A DNA stretch of 64,000 nt from Adineta ricciae (taxonomy: Eukaryota; Rotifera; Eurotatoria; Adinetida; Adinetidae): assembly GCA_905250025.1 (NCBI GenBank), contig CAJNOJ010000168.1:131512-195511 (forward strand), given 5' to 3'. Position numbers and translations under genes: made by a program. Positions 1 to 15,272 of this stretch are shown piece after piece. A model generated the notes under the pieces. It ran no database searches, was not told the DNA's origin, and worked only from the letters and a program-made list of their open reading frames with translations. The first letter of the stretch is position 1. Every line of letters starts with the position of its first letter.

Positions 1-2703
1 GGTTTGTGCCGATGTATGGTCTGTTCCAGGTAATTTGATTGAATCAGTCTTCATCAGAGCATTGTATGCGAAGCGAAGAGCACCGATATGTCGAAGAGTG
101 GTGGGAGAAAACGGTTCACCGGCCAGTCGAACTTGAATTTGAGCACCATTTATATTGTAGCTGACGGATTTGACATCGTTGACATAATAATTGGTTATAC
201 AAGTACGACTTTTATTATAACCGTCGATGGTCGGCGATTGCCACCAGTCGTAACGTGTGCCGTTTGCTAGATGTGCACGACCTAAAAGTTCAATTTTAGC
301 ATACAGAATAAGAATTCCTATGTTCATTGTATACCTTCTGGGCCATCAATGCTGGCGAAAAGCTTTTGAGCTAGGAGAACGCCTATCGATCCCATATTTA
401 CAGACCTAAAAAAGAAAAACAGATCGATTTGTCTTTACAGAGTGAATATATAAGATTGAGCTAGTTACATTGGCCACTGTGAGTCAATAAGTGGTTCGCG
501 TAATCCACTAGCAATTACGAAGAGTTGATTGAACACGGCAATGTAATCAAACAATCGACTAGTTCGTGATTCGAATAAATCCCAATGATCAAGCATCATT
601 GGATCTGCCAGTGAAGCCGATAAAGTCCATCGATGAAAACGATGGTAATTGATTGTGTTCATGAAATGCGACTCATCCGAAATAACAAACTACAAGAATT
701 TATTCCCTGAGAAAGAAACAGAAGTTGTCTCATCCTTCTTACTGTTTCATAATAAGTATTCAATGACTCATCAGTCGACACAATTTTCGTATAACCAATT
801 GCAGCGGTTAATTTGTTGATCTTTTCTCGTGCAACAGTTTTCGTTGGCTCATCAGCCATCCATGTCGCACGTTCATTTACGTATGTGAGCAATCCATTCT
901 TCAATGCAGTAAAAATCGTTTCAGCCTAGAGTAAAGACAATGCGCATCTCATCTTGTATGCAATCGAAACCATTATCTTACAGTCGTTGTGGCACCGGCT
1001 ACTTGTGTAGAATTCATTATGTATAAACGTTGAATTGCTAATGGAAATCGACGAATGACTTCGCGCGTGCAATACGCTTCATTTGTTGTGTGTAATGCAT
1101 AACCATAATACGCATCGATATATGTGCGATGTGCATGAATGTAATCGTAAGAGAGATCATCGATGTAAGTCCATATAAGACGCCAGCGTAAATAATTGTG
1201 TATCATTCGTGCGAACAATGGACTTGAATGAAATGAATGAAGGCTAGTACTTAGACAAAGGGACTGGTCTTACTCATCATTTTTTCCTAGATAATCAAAT
1301 GCTTCTTTGAAATACTTTCTATTAGTTATATAAATAGGTGTTAAGATTGATATTGCATTTGGATTGGCCAATTCATGTCCCATTAATAGTTGAAAATTAA
1401 ACTGAAACAGAGATCGTTTTTCGTTAATTGATTCATCTATCGTCTTCTCTCATTCGTATATCTACCATGAATTCAGTGGTCATATCTTGTAAAGTTGTTA
1501 TATCAGGTTTACCACTCGAAGGATTACGCTGAAGAATCTAGGAAAATATTTGATTATCCGTTTGCTTGTATTTCATTCAAAAGTTTCGATACACTCACTT
1601 CAGCAAGATATCGTTCGACGGTATATACATCATTGGCAATAGTAAATGTTCGATCGCTGAGGTTTTTATCCTTGACATTGGCATCACGGGCAAATAAGCC
1701 ACAGACTTGAATGATATAGAGTTGAAAAGCTGCACGACGCTGCAAGGGACAATTTCGAAGGTTGAATTACATCTGAGTCAACTCACTGATTCGGACACAG
1801 CATCAGTTCCAAGATAATCATTAATTTCCATAGATAGACCAGCTGGAAAGAACTAAGCAAAGATGGATAGTTACGAATGGATGAATATCATTTCTGTTTG
1901 TTTACTTCAAGTCTTTTGACGCTTGAATCGGTTTCATCGAATCTTGTGCGAATACCAAATACTGCTAGGGCACCTAAAATAGAACCGCCGGAAACTGAAT
2001 CTTCTACTTTCAACATCTTTTCAACTAACCAAAATCTCCATGAATGTGTTCTAATTGTTGATAAAGTGACTGATTCTTCAAGAGAAATTCTTGACTAGCA
2101 CCTGGTGCGCTATTATCGATTAGAAACCATCCATCGACAGTATCATTATCTTGTAAGAGTCCGATCATGTATTTCGAACTATCGGGTAAACGCGCATAAT
2201 CATCAAGACATTCGGAATAGTAAGTCTAAACATTAAAAGAAAATTGCTTTGATTCAAGTTCACATGCGAGAGTGAAAATAACGTCGACAAACTTTAACTT
2301 TATATTCCCAACTGCGATCACCAACTTGAACAATTGGCGAATTAAGAAGACGTTCGATCTCAGCATCGCGTCGATCAAGTATATCTCCAAGTATAGTGCG
2401 TTCAACCTCATACGACTGGATCGGATGTGTTCGTTCCCATCCGCCGCATGCGTATTTATAAAAATCTGAACATAAATTTGATGCTGATGAACTATCCATT
2501 GATCGTAGTTGATATGTTGCTGCTGATATACATCCATCTGTAAGACAAGCATCAGTGCTCGGAATGGTACTGTCATTCGATTGGGATTTCGACTTGTGTC
2601 CTTGGACAATCACCGTAATCAGTAACGATAATGAAAGTAGACCGAGAAATACATAACCAATCAAGTAAAGACGTGTGCGTGTTAAATGATCAAAAACGCC
2701 CAT
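1..2703 (-). CDS. M13 (neprilysin-like) ectopeptidase homologue, catalytic motifs lost; 3' end outside window
   Basis: Multi-exon gene starting at the ATG at 2701-2703. The first exon encodes a short cytoplasmic tail, one membrane segment (about residues 13-35) and the family hallmark CSDFYKYACGGW, giving the type II membrane topology of neprilysin/endothelin-converting enzymes. Later exons carry further M13 blocks: TYYSECLDDY, a WMADEPTKTVAREK segment (about 850-800), and near the left edge NMGSIGVL and NGTRYDWW. The zinc site is not conserved. Where active members have HExxH after the GGIG-like block, this protein reads LLAQKLF (about 390-355). Where ENIAD is expected it reads LRHIGALRFAYNAL (about 75-35). 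The NAYY substrate motif is also replaced (DYIAVFN). The reading frame is open across these points and splice sites are good, so decay by frameshift is not seen. I infer an inactive, possibly ligand-binding ectodomain. The C-terminus lies beyond position 1. Confidence 0.8.
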
Positions 2704-3088
2704 TTTCTATCGTACGTTTCGTTTTTTCTCTCGCTATTAACAACTGAGTGATATGTCAGATCTGTTACTTGTGTGAAGTTGAAAGATAACAAGATAATGT
2801 TGAATAAATAGACTTTTGACTATTACCATTACCTTTGCTTGTCTCACTCTCACTCTCAATCTTTTGCACTTCTTTTAAAAAAAGTAGATAAGAAGAAACG
2901 AAGAAAGAAATCTGCCTAAGAAATTCATAATTATATTCGCAACTATCAAGCAGATGATTAAGTCGTGTTTTCGACAAATATGTTTCCAAGAGAAATTCTT
3001 TATTTCAATAACAACAAAGATATTGTCAGATAGACGCACAAACACAGACAAAAAAGATCTATCTGACAGTTATTTAAGATTTGTTCAG
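2704..3088. other. intergenic, M13 gene upstream region
   Basis: This stretch lies between the end of EFTUD2 and the start codon of the M13 gene on the same strand. It is AT-rich and holds no convincing reading frame. The M13 gene promoter must lie here or inside the EFTUD2 gene. Confidence 0.5.
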
Positions 3089-7090
<4,002 letters not shown>

Positions 7091-8589
7091 AATTAAAAGA
7101 ACAAACAAATAAGTTCAATCTAGAAAAGAAAAGAAAAACTCGAGAAGGTCAAACGATTGCTAATCGTTATTTAAACAATCTAGAAAATAAAGATCATCGA
7201 ATGAACTTTGAAGTATCTTGTTAAGTAGTTTGTCCAATCTAGTGCCTCAATATTGAATAGAAGATTAGACTAGTGCAAAAACGAGTCGTCGAAGTTTATT
7301 TCATTAGTATTCAATTTCAACAGACGTTCTTGTCACTAACGAATAAATAGAAATCAAATCTTTTCTCACACTACAAAGGAAACGAAAAAATGCGTATGAG
7401 TCATTGACACAAGTAAAAACTATCTAGCTCTAATTGCTTTTCGATGTTCATTCAGAGAAATGCATCGAACAAATTGAAATGTATCCAGTTGCAGAACACG
7501 TAATGAAGAATACAAGGCGAAAGGAGAAATTTGATATAAATGATTATGCAAGAATAACAACAAGCATTTAATCCCAACAACGACTCGTCGACGACAACAG
7601 AACATTCAGTTCTGATTGCATCATACAGCTCGTTCAATGTCTGAACGAAGAAATATATTCGATCAATTGTAAGTAGTAGTCAATTTCAAACGAAGTTCAA
7701 GTGAATATAAAAGAAAAAGAGGAAGAGCATTGCTTCTCATCCATCGTTTCTCTCTTCTTTCGTAGAATATCTGTCTATGATGCATCGAAAATGAACAGCA
7801 GATAGTTTTGCTCGAAAATAATCAAGACAATCGTTGTATAAAGAACTGTGATTGTCATCAACCTTCAGGATACTTCACTCTTTCCTGTTTCTTCGTCTCT
7901 CTCTCTCTATTCTCATTGACATCACTTCGCTCTGTCTCTTTCGCTTCACATTTAATCTGTATATACATACACACGCATTTATTCTCTTATGTGCACACCA
8001 TCACCCGATAATTTGTTGTATCGTCTATGCATATATCTAGCACTGCTGCCGTCGACATATATATATATAATGTATGCGTTTCAACTCGGATGGACATGTA
8101 CATAGAAGAGTGAAGGAAAATGTATATGTGAAGAGAAAAATTCGTGTACAAACATCGATATCAAAGAACTTTCTTGTCAAAGTAAGAAATGCTTCCGTCT
8201 CTATTGATTACTACTATCAATCACATGTTTCACAGCGGGAGGTTCTTTGAACAGAGAAAGAAAATTTTTACCAAATGTCCCTCAACTGAAGGCATATCGT
8301 TCACTGACATTTGATCTTAAAAATCCGATTAAATTCGAGATATTAAAATAAATTCGTAAATCGTCACCATCATTTGTATTTCATAGTCTATACATAGCAG
8401 GCAGCTCGTCACGAAATTAGCTCGAAAACAAGATTGCCCTTTGCGAAAGATGACGAGTATAAAAAAAAACGCGGTCTCCACAAATACTCCGATGTTTTTC
8501 TCATTTGCATAGATTGAATATATCAAATTTGAGCGACGAAAAAAGCCTTTATCGCAAATTGTTTGTTGAAATAATCAAGATTCTAACAG
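7091..8589. other. divergent intergenic region with 5' non-coding exon of the intermediate-filament gene
   Basis: About 1.5 kb separates EFTUD2 (-) and the intermediate-filament gene (+). No reading frame here is convincing. Pyrimidine-rich tracts (about 7735-7920) and AT-rich tracts (about 8055-8070) are present. Just before 8589 a transcribed 5' exon can be inferred, because a consensus donor (acag/gtaagt) at 8590 pairs with a pyrimidine-tract acceptor ending at 8633. That places the transcription start somewhere upstream in this interval. Confidence 0.45.
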
Positions 8590-8643
8590 GTAAGTGCTAA
8601 TTCTCCAGTAAACAGTCACAATTTCTTGTTCAGTCATTGGACA

Positions 8644-10488
8644 ATGCATCGAACGATTGAAGAAGATTTACAAGCGACCAAGAACTCGCATGAAAACGAT
8701 AATCAACAGCCATTTTATTTATCACAAGAGAAACATCAACAAATAAAAGCAGCTCTCTATTATGAAACCGATCATTCATTAACATCGTGCAGGCCATCTT
8801 CTCCTCCAGCGATACTTCGACACGACAGCGATGAACAAACGAAAAGTATCGAACATTTTTCTCCAGTATTAACTGATACCATGCCTACGGCAACGAAAAT
8901 ACAATCGTCAGCGTCTACTCATATCACTTCATGTCCATCACGTTCGAGCACCATTTATATCGATGAGATGCATACAGCCCAACAAGAAGTGGAAAAACGT
9001 GAATTAAACACATTGAATGGTCGTTTTGGTAATTATTTGGATAAGATCAAACATTTGGTCAATGTCAATGCAAATCTCCGTCGACAAGTTGACCAAGCCT
9101 ATCGAAAGTACATTGGACATACCGAAGAAGAACGAGAAGATGCGCATTCGAATCGAAAATATCTACATCCGTGCGAAAGTCAATTGCTTCATTTGCGAAA
9201 ACAGATCAATGAGGAAGTACGAGCTCAAACCTTACTACAGATTCGCTTACAACGAGCCGATTTCGACATTGAATTCTATCAACACAACATCAAAGTTTTA
9301 ACGTCACATGATCAGAAACAATCAGAACAAGTTCAGTATTTACGGCAACAACTTAACGTGAATTTACAAGATCTAGAACACCTCAAACGACAGTACGAGA
9401 GGCAGGAACAAGATTTAAACGTAAGGAAAGAAACAGGAGTTTTCGAAAAGGGTAATTTGTTGATTTTTCAGACTTACAAATCTCAATATAAGGAATATAC
9501 GGAAAAACTAATGAAGTTCTCGAATGAATACGATACGATTGCGTATGAACGAATGGAAAATGAGAATATTCTATGCACACTCCGAGAGCAATATTCATTC
9601 GAAAAAGAATTCTATCATCGGCGTCAAGAAGAATTCGAATATCTAGAAAAATTTCAATACGATTTCGATAAACAATTCAATAAAACAGAATTGCATCAAA
9701 CTGTTCAACAAATTCGGTATGTTGACGTTCATTGATCGAGTTCGATAAATAAATCGTTGCTTATATTTAGTCAAGATTATCAAGAGTTTAATCGGATTCG
9801 TTTAAGTGAATTAGAAAAGATCTATGAAAGTAAATTAGATGTCATTCGACAAGAATTTGTCAAACGTCAAGAGCAAAAACACTCGGTTACATCGAATGAA
9901 ACTCATTTAACTTTAGAATCAACAAAGAAAGAATATCAAACGCTAATTGAACAAAACCAATCACTTCAAGATAAGTTAGGTAAATATCATCAGAGAGAAA
10001 AATTTCGAATTAAATCCATCTTTTCTGTTTCTTCGTTGTTTTAAGAACAACTTCAACATAATATGCACGATATTATCGAACAAAATAAACAAAGATATGA
10101 ACTTTCGGATCGGGAATATAAACAATTGCAGGTCGACATACCTGCCTTAGATTCAATCGTTGTTCATCTACGAGAAAATGCCGTAAATCTTTCGGCAGAA
10201 ATCAATACTTATAAATACCTATTAGTTAATTTATTTTCTACAACGAAAGAAAAGTCTTCGTCACCTTCTCACCCTCGTGCTCCTGTCCTCGCGCCACCTA
10301 TAAGTAAACCGGTACCAAGCGAAAAACAAACGACCACATCGACAACGACGGAAGCTATTCCTACTGTGAAGAAAATCACGACAACGGTGGCGACCAAAGC
10401 GAGATCAACCCCTCGACAATATCGTGATGAAACAACTGGTTTCGTCGTACATATTGAGGACGGAATTATTTGGGTACGAATATAAACA
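8644..10488 (+). CDS. cytoplasmic intermediate-filament protein
   Basis: Four coding exons (8644-9420, 9472-9716, 9771-9979, 10046-10488) encode about 557 residues. An upstream ATG at 8626 falls inside the 5' intron, so the start is placed at 8644 (MHRTIEEDL). A Ser/Thr-rich head of about 115 residues precedes coil 1A, which begins EKRELNTLNGRFGNYLDKIK, the conserved helix-initiation block of the family. Long heptad-rich coiled coil follows through about residue 460. The tail is Pro/Ser/Thr-rich. I see no lamin Ig fold, nuclear-localisation cluster or CaaX box, so this looks cytoplasmic rather than a lamin. The intron at 9421-9471 is 51 bases and stop-free in frame, so retention would insert 17 residues. 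The 3' end is ambiguous: an alternative splice from 10474 to 10604 would replace the last residues and end at 10624, next to an AATAAA. Confidence 0.85.
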
Positions 10489-10799
10489 TTAGATTTCACA
10501 TATGTCTGTACGCTTAGAAAGGAGAACTTTCATTCATTTGAATTTAGTATTAGTAAAAATATATAATATACATGTGTGTTCATGTGTGCTTGCTTCGTTT
10601 TAGTTCTATATGAATCCTATTTAAACAATAAAAAAAGGTGCCACTTACTTTTGGATGAAGATGGATCAATTGAAAGATATTTATCTGAAAAAGGAAATAG
10701 CAAATACATATTTTGTATTGTTAAGAGCCGAAACACGAAAAAAGAAAAGAGAATATTGTTCAACATAACAACATTTGTTCTTTTTACAAAAAAGCAAAA

Positions 10800-12092
10800 C
10801 TACGAATATTTCGATTTCTTCTTGGCAGCTTCGGCATTCATACGAAGAACATCGCCGGGTGACATGTAAGGACGCATTTGGTACAGTTCGCCGCTAGCTG
10901 TGTCGTCAGCAGCACTTTTCGCTTTGCCCTTCACTTCGAGACCGGATGCCCAAGTACCTCTAGAAGAAAATAGTTAACGACGCTGGTTATCATGTACGAT
11001 CTACCTTGGAACATCGGAATATGAAGATGGGTCCATCTACATGAGAAAATGGTGTTGTTTCTTTTCGAAAGAGAATAGATGAGCACTTACCGGATCCGCA
11101 TCATAGCTGAGCATTTTACCAGCTAAAATGAATTGGTATATAATAGCAACAGTTCGAATTAGTATCACTACTAACCAATCTTTCGTTTCAATTTTTGTAC
11201 AGGATTTAAATCTTCTTCGTCCGTATCAGATCGTTCTCCACCCTCAAGAAACATGTCGTTTGAAGGCGAACGTTATTCTCCTTCAATTCACTTACGTCCT
11301 CTTTGTTTTTCTTCTTTTTCTTTTTCAACGGTCCAGCAGCTTGTCGATGGGCTTCCGCCGCCTTTCTTTCCATTTCTTTATCTAACAAAGCACGACAGCT
11401 CGTATCTTCGAAACCTTTTGTCTTTCTTACGTTTTAATTTAATAGCTGATTCCGTGACATGCGATCTTGGATGTGAAGGTGGTAACCACGAGACTTCGTC
11501 AGTCTCTAAATTCCAATAATAACATCGATCCAAATTAGCGTCAGGTACTTCACGCCAATTGGTTGGTAATGGATACTTTTTCAGCATTCTTCGACGTCGT
11601 TTTTCGGTAATCGAATCTGGTGTATAGTTCTTGATTCCATATCTACAAGAAAATATGGTTATAACTATGTCCTCAATACGATCGGCTTTACTGTTTACCT
11701 TTTTTTACAATAGTCAACACACGTATGGTATGGGTTCCATTTGTTTGGACATTTAATACACTCTTCGAATTCGATCTGAATATCAGCAGCGGAGAAATTA
11801 CTTGTCGTTGGCTACGACCGACAGAACGATGAAATCCACGTATGATTATCATGAATCAAACATACCCTTTTGGGTACTACGGCTGTCGATTGTTGATCAT
11901 CGCGTTCATCATAACTTTCAGCGATGACTTCTTCATTGTCTTCGTCATTTTCCGCGCTGGCTTCTTAAAATGAACTTTTTAGACAGAAATTTCAATCGAA
12001 TTGAAATACAAACCGAGTGCAGCATTTATGTTCGAAGCGTTGAGAATGCCTCGTTCAATTAAGCGGGCTTGTAGTGCAGACGAGAGTGGCAT
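10800..12092 (-). CDS. PQBP1: polyglutamine-binding protein 1 homologue (WW domain, U5 snRNP partner)
   Basis: The start at 12090-12092 directly follows an acceptor and gives MPLSSALQARLIERGIL, matching the family N-terminus. The middle carries a Cys-containing segment (CPNKWNPYHTCVDYC, about 11760-11710) and a WW domain (PLPTNWREVPD to YYWNLETDEVSWLPP, about 11580-11490). The C-terminal U5-15kD-binding region ends in SGELYQMRPYMSPGDVL-type sequence and RMNAEAAKKKSKYS, with the stop at 10800-10802. The long polar repeats of the human protein are shortened to a Lys/Asp-rich stretch. The protein is known to link U5 snRNP assembly with transcription. A 5' UTR intron (donor near 12155) puts the promoter in the 12.1-12.35 kb interval shared with Twinkle. 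Confidence 0.9.
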
Positions 12093-12347
12093 GTCTAGTT
12101 GAGAAAGGAAATGATTTTCACAATTTTCACAATGTAATTTCTTTAAAACTCACTCCATTGGTTCGTTTCAATCGACCAACCACAGACAAACATGAGTGAA
12201 TTCATTTTTTGGTCGAAAGAATTTTTTTGGAGAAATTTTCATGTCGAAAATTTTGTTCTCAGAATTTTTCGTTTTTATGATCCACTCTAACGCCATCTAT
12301 GTGGCAACTGACCATCAGTATGGGCAAGCAGTACATTTCACGGATTG
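12093..12347. promoter_or_regulatory. shared head-to-head promoter region, PQBP1 / Twinkle
   Basis: Only 255 bases separate the two divergent start codons, and part of that is the 5' UTR intron of PQBP1. Both promoters must therefore lie within or very near this interval. No TATA box is obvious. Co-regulation is an inference from geometry only. Confidence 0.5.
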
Positions 12348-14860
12348 ATGTTCTCTGGTGCAATCTTGCGCTCGGCGAGTAGTTCTCTACTTGCCAACTC
12401 ATACCTTCAACAATTCTTTCATTCATTCAATACAATCAACACTCCATTGTCAACGAAACAAGCACTGATTGATCCAAGTCCGCCATTAGTTGGTCAAGGG
12501 ATTGCCATCAAAGAATATCTTAGAGAAAATGCAATTCCATTTGATGAATCATGGACATGTATCAAAGCATTATACTGTCGAAGTTCCAAGTTAGAACTTC
12601 GACAAAATCGAGTACCCGGTTTAATTCATATCGACAGAGAACGAGGTAAAAACAAAACGAAAAGATAATCTGAGTTCAAATCCTTATTGCTCAAAGGTGA
12701 TTTCGCTTGTTCGAAATGCTCGGCAACTGGCACATGGGAAGATTTTAAGGACCAATCGCAACGTTTGCAATTAAGGTGAACTGACAAGTCTTCATTCGTT
12801 CATCATATTTCCGTTTTTGTTTTCAGAGCGGTCTGTCCGAAAATGAATATAGATTCAATTCAATTATCGGACGATGACCGACGCTTATGGGAGCAATCAC
12901 AAGTCATTCAAGAAAAAGATAAAGACCTTGTTGAAGCACTTCTGACAAGATACGGATTCGATGAAGTAAGCTCAAAGTGATTTATCCCGTTGTTATCTGA
13001 AGAAATGCATGTATCAAGGAGCATACAATTACGTACACCACTCTTCAACGGTATGGCGTTCGAATCAATCAAGATCGGTTCATTGCACCGCTATATGATA
13101 CAGATCGTTCGCTAGTGAACATTATTTCACTCGATCCAGCCACACATTCAGATACAACATCTTTGTATGGGTTTTAGTTGGCTTGTTTTTCGAATTTTTA
13201 TTGCCTTTTGCGATAGGAAACTTCCTACACCATTTGGTCTCAACGTTCTTTCTGCGCGAAATGTTGAAATAGTGATTGTGGATTCCATTTGGAATGCACT
13301 GTGTGTCTTTCAAACGACTGGTAAAGTCGCCATTGCTCTGCCGAGTGGCAAACCTTCAATCAAAGTAAAGAAACTGTATTATTTCGCTGAACGAAGTAAG
13401 AAGTGTAATGAATTAGTTGATGATGGTATTGGAACATCTTCGTAAAATTCATATTTGGTATTCGGATGATAAGGCGTTTGCTTTTCGTCTCGCAAGTATT
13501 CTCAATCCTCATCGATGCTTTATGATCACGTAAATACACTTCTGATCAGCAGAAAGAAAGTCATTGTATTTTGTTTTCGAGGTACCCAATGAACGCACAA
13601 GTGGCTTTCAAAAGTGATCACAGTTTGAAAACAATTGTGAATGAAAGTTTCGCTGTGATTAATAAATGTATCGAACAGTTCGATAGTTTTCGTGATGTAA
13701 TACGTGATGAACTATTGCAACGAACACGATTCGCTGGAACACAAGTTTGAGGACTAGTTTTGCGATCGAATTTTGTCATCGATTTCGTATCGTTTAGTGG
13801 CAACGATTTCCTATGTTGACGCAGATCCTCAAAGGCCATCGAGCCGGTGAACTGACTGTTTTGACGGGCGCTACTGGTTGCGGCAAAACAACATTTCTTA
13901 GTGAATATTCACTCGATCTGTGTATACAAGGAGTAAAGCAGATTTTAACAGACGACGTTTTTCTATACTAAATTTTTCTCGATAGGTATCAACGCTATTT
14001 GGCAGTTTTGAAATTCAAACCCATCGACTTGCGAAAGTCATGTTAACACAATATTCTGGGTAAGAAAAGCTCATGTACTGAATTGTCTGATCTAAATTTC
14101 GCGTTAGATTGAATCTATCGAAAAATCTGCATGTATTCGATAAATTCGCTGATCAATTTGCTCGTCTTCCGATGTTTTTCATGACATTTCACGGGGAGGA
14201 AAGGATCGACAAGGTGATCAATGTAAGTACTGAAAACAGCGAACTATTCGTTCTATTTTCATCGGAATCAAATTCTCGTAGACAATGGGAAATGCCGTTG
14301 CTATTCATAATATTCAACATGTTATTATTGATAATCTGCAATTCATGATGGGAATGGATTATTCCAACAATGACCGTTTTTTTAAACAGGACACGTTGAT
14401 TCACCGTTTTAGAAAATTTGCAACAAATAACAAATGTCACGTGACAGTCGTTATTCATCCGAGAAAAGTAACCGATGTCCACGAGATATTTTCCAGTACA
14501 TGTATTTCTATGTTAAGGAAGGTGATGAAGAAGAATTATCGGTTTCATCGATATTCGGTTCGGCCAAAGCATCACAAGAATCGGATAATCTGCTAATTAT
14601 CCAACAGAAGAAGTTAGCAACGGCAACGAATGGAAGTGTTAAATATTTACAAGTAAATCGCTTGATACCAAATGTAGATGATGAAAACGTATGTTTAGAT
14701 TGTTAAAAATCGATTTGATGGACAACTCGGTCGATTTGCACTTCGTTTCGACAAAGAGCGTTTGTCATTTTCTCGTCCAGTGCTTTCTCATCATGAATCA
14801 GACGACGGTCAACAACAAATACCAATGCTTTCGTCTTCTCTCTCTCAGGGATGTTTATAA
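12348..14860 (+). CDS. TWNK: mitochondrial replicative DNA helicase Twinkle
   Basis: Multi-exon gene whose first ATG (12348) opens a Ser/Arg-rich, acid-poor N-terminus typical of a mitochondrial presequence. The primase-like half keeps a zinc-ribbon remnant ([16 protein letters not shown], from 12697) and a Toprim-like region (about 13200-13560). The RecA-like helicase domain has Walker A GATGCGKT (about 13868-13890), [22 protein letters not shown], the Walker B region [12 protein letters not shown] (about 14310-14350), the motif VIHPRK and [14 protein letters not shown]. The tail reads [18 protein letters not shown] after splicing out 14654-14702, and the stop is at 14858-14860. The protein unwinds mtDNA ahead of the polymerase as a hexamer. 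All introns are short; an intron after VIHPRK (about 14467-14518) restores the family alignment. It looks intact. Confidence 0.93.
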
Positions 14861-15272
14861 CTTTCAAACAGTACTTTGACATTTGTCATTTGTTGTATAA
14901 TAAATTGTGATCTCTCAAAATCTATTGGATTTCAAACGGACTAGTCTCACATTGTGAGTAAAGCATTTTATTTAGATTTTTAAAGCGTAGATCACAATAA
15001 GCAATGAAAATATTCACCGGTTTCACAAAAAACACCTTTTAAGTGACGTGCAACGAGTAAACACACTGAACAAAACAAATTAATCGCACTACAATCTGGT
15101 TGTCAGTGGTTGAAAGTCTAAAACAAAATAGCTATGATTAGCAATATTCATATACACACAGTAAGTAAACATTTATAGACAATATTCAATTCAAATCACC
15201 TTTTAATCAACCTGCTCGACGACTAGTTCATAAGAAGTATCTTTTAGATCCATTGCTTGATAGAAATCTTTT

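Noticed and set aside
8626..8643. ATG at 8626 as start of the filament protein
   Set aside because: It lies within the 5' intron defined by the donor at 8590 and the acceptor ending at 8633.
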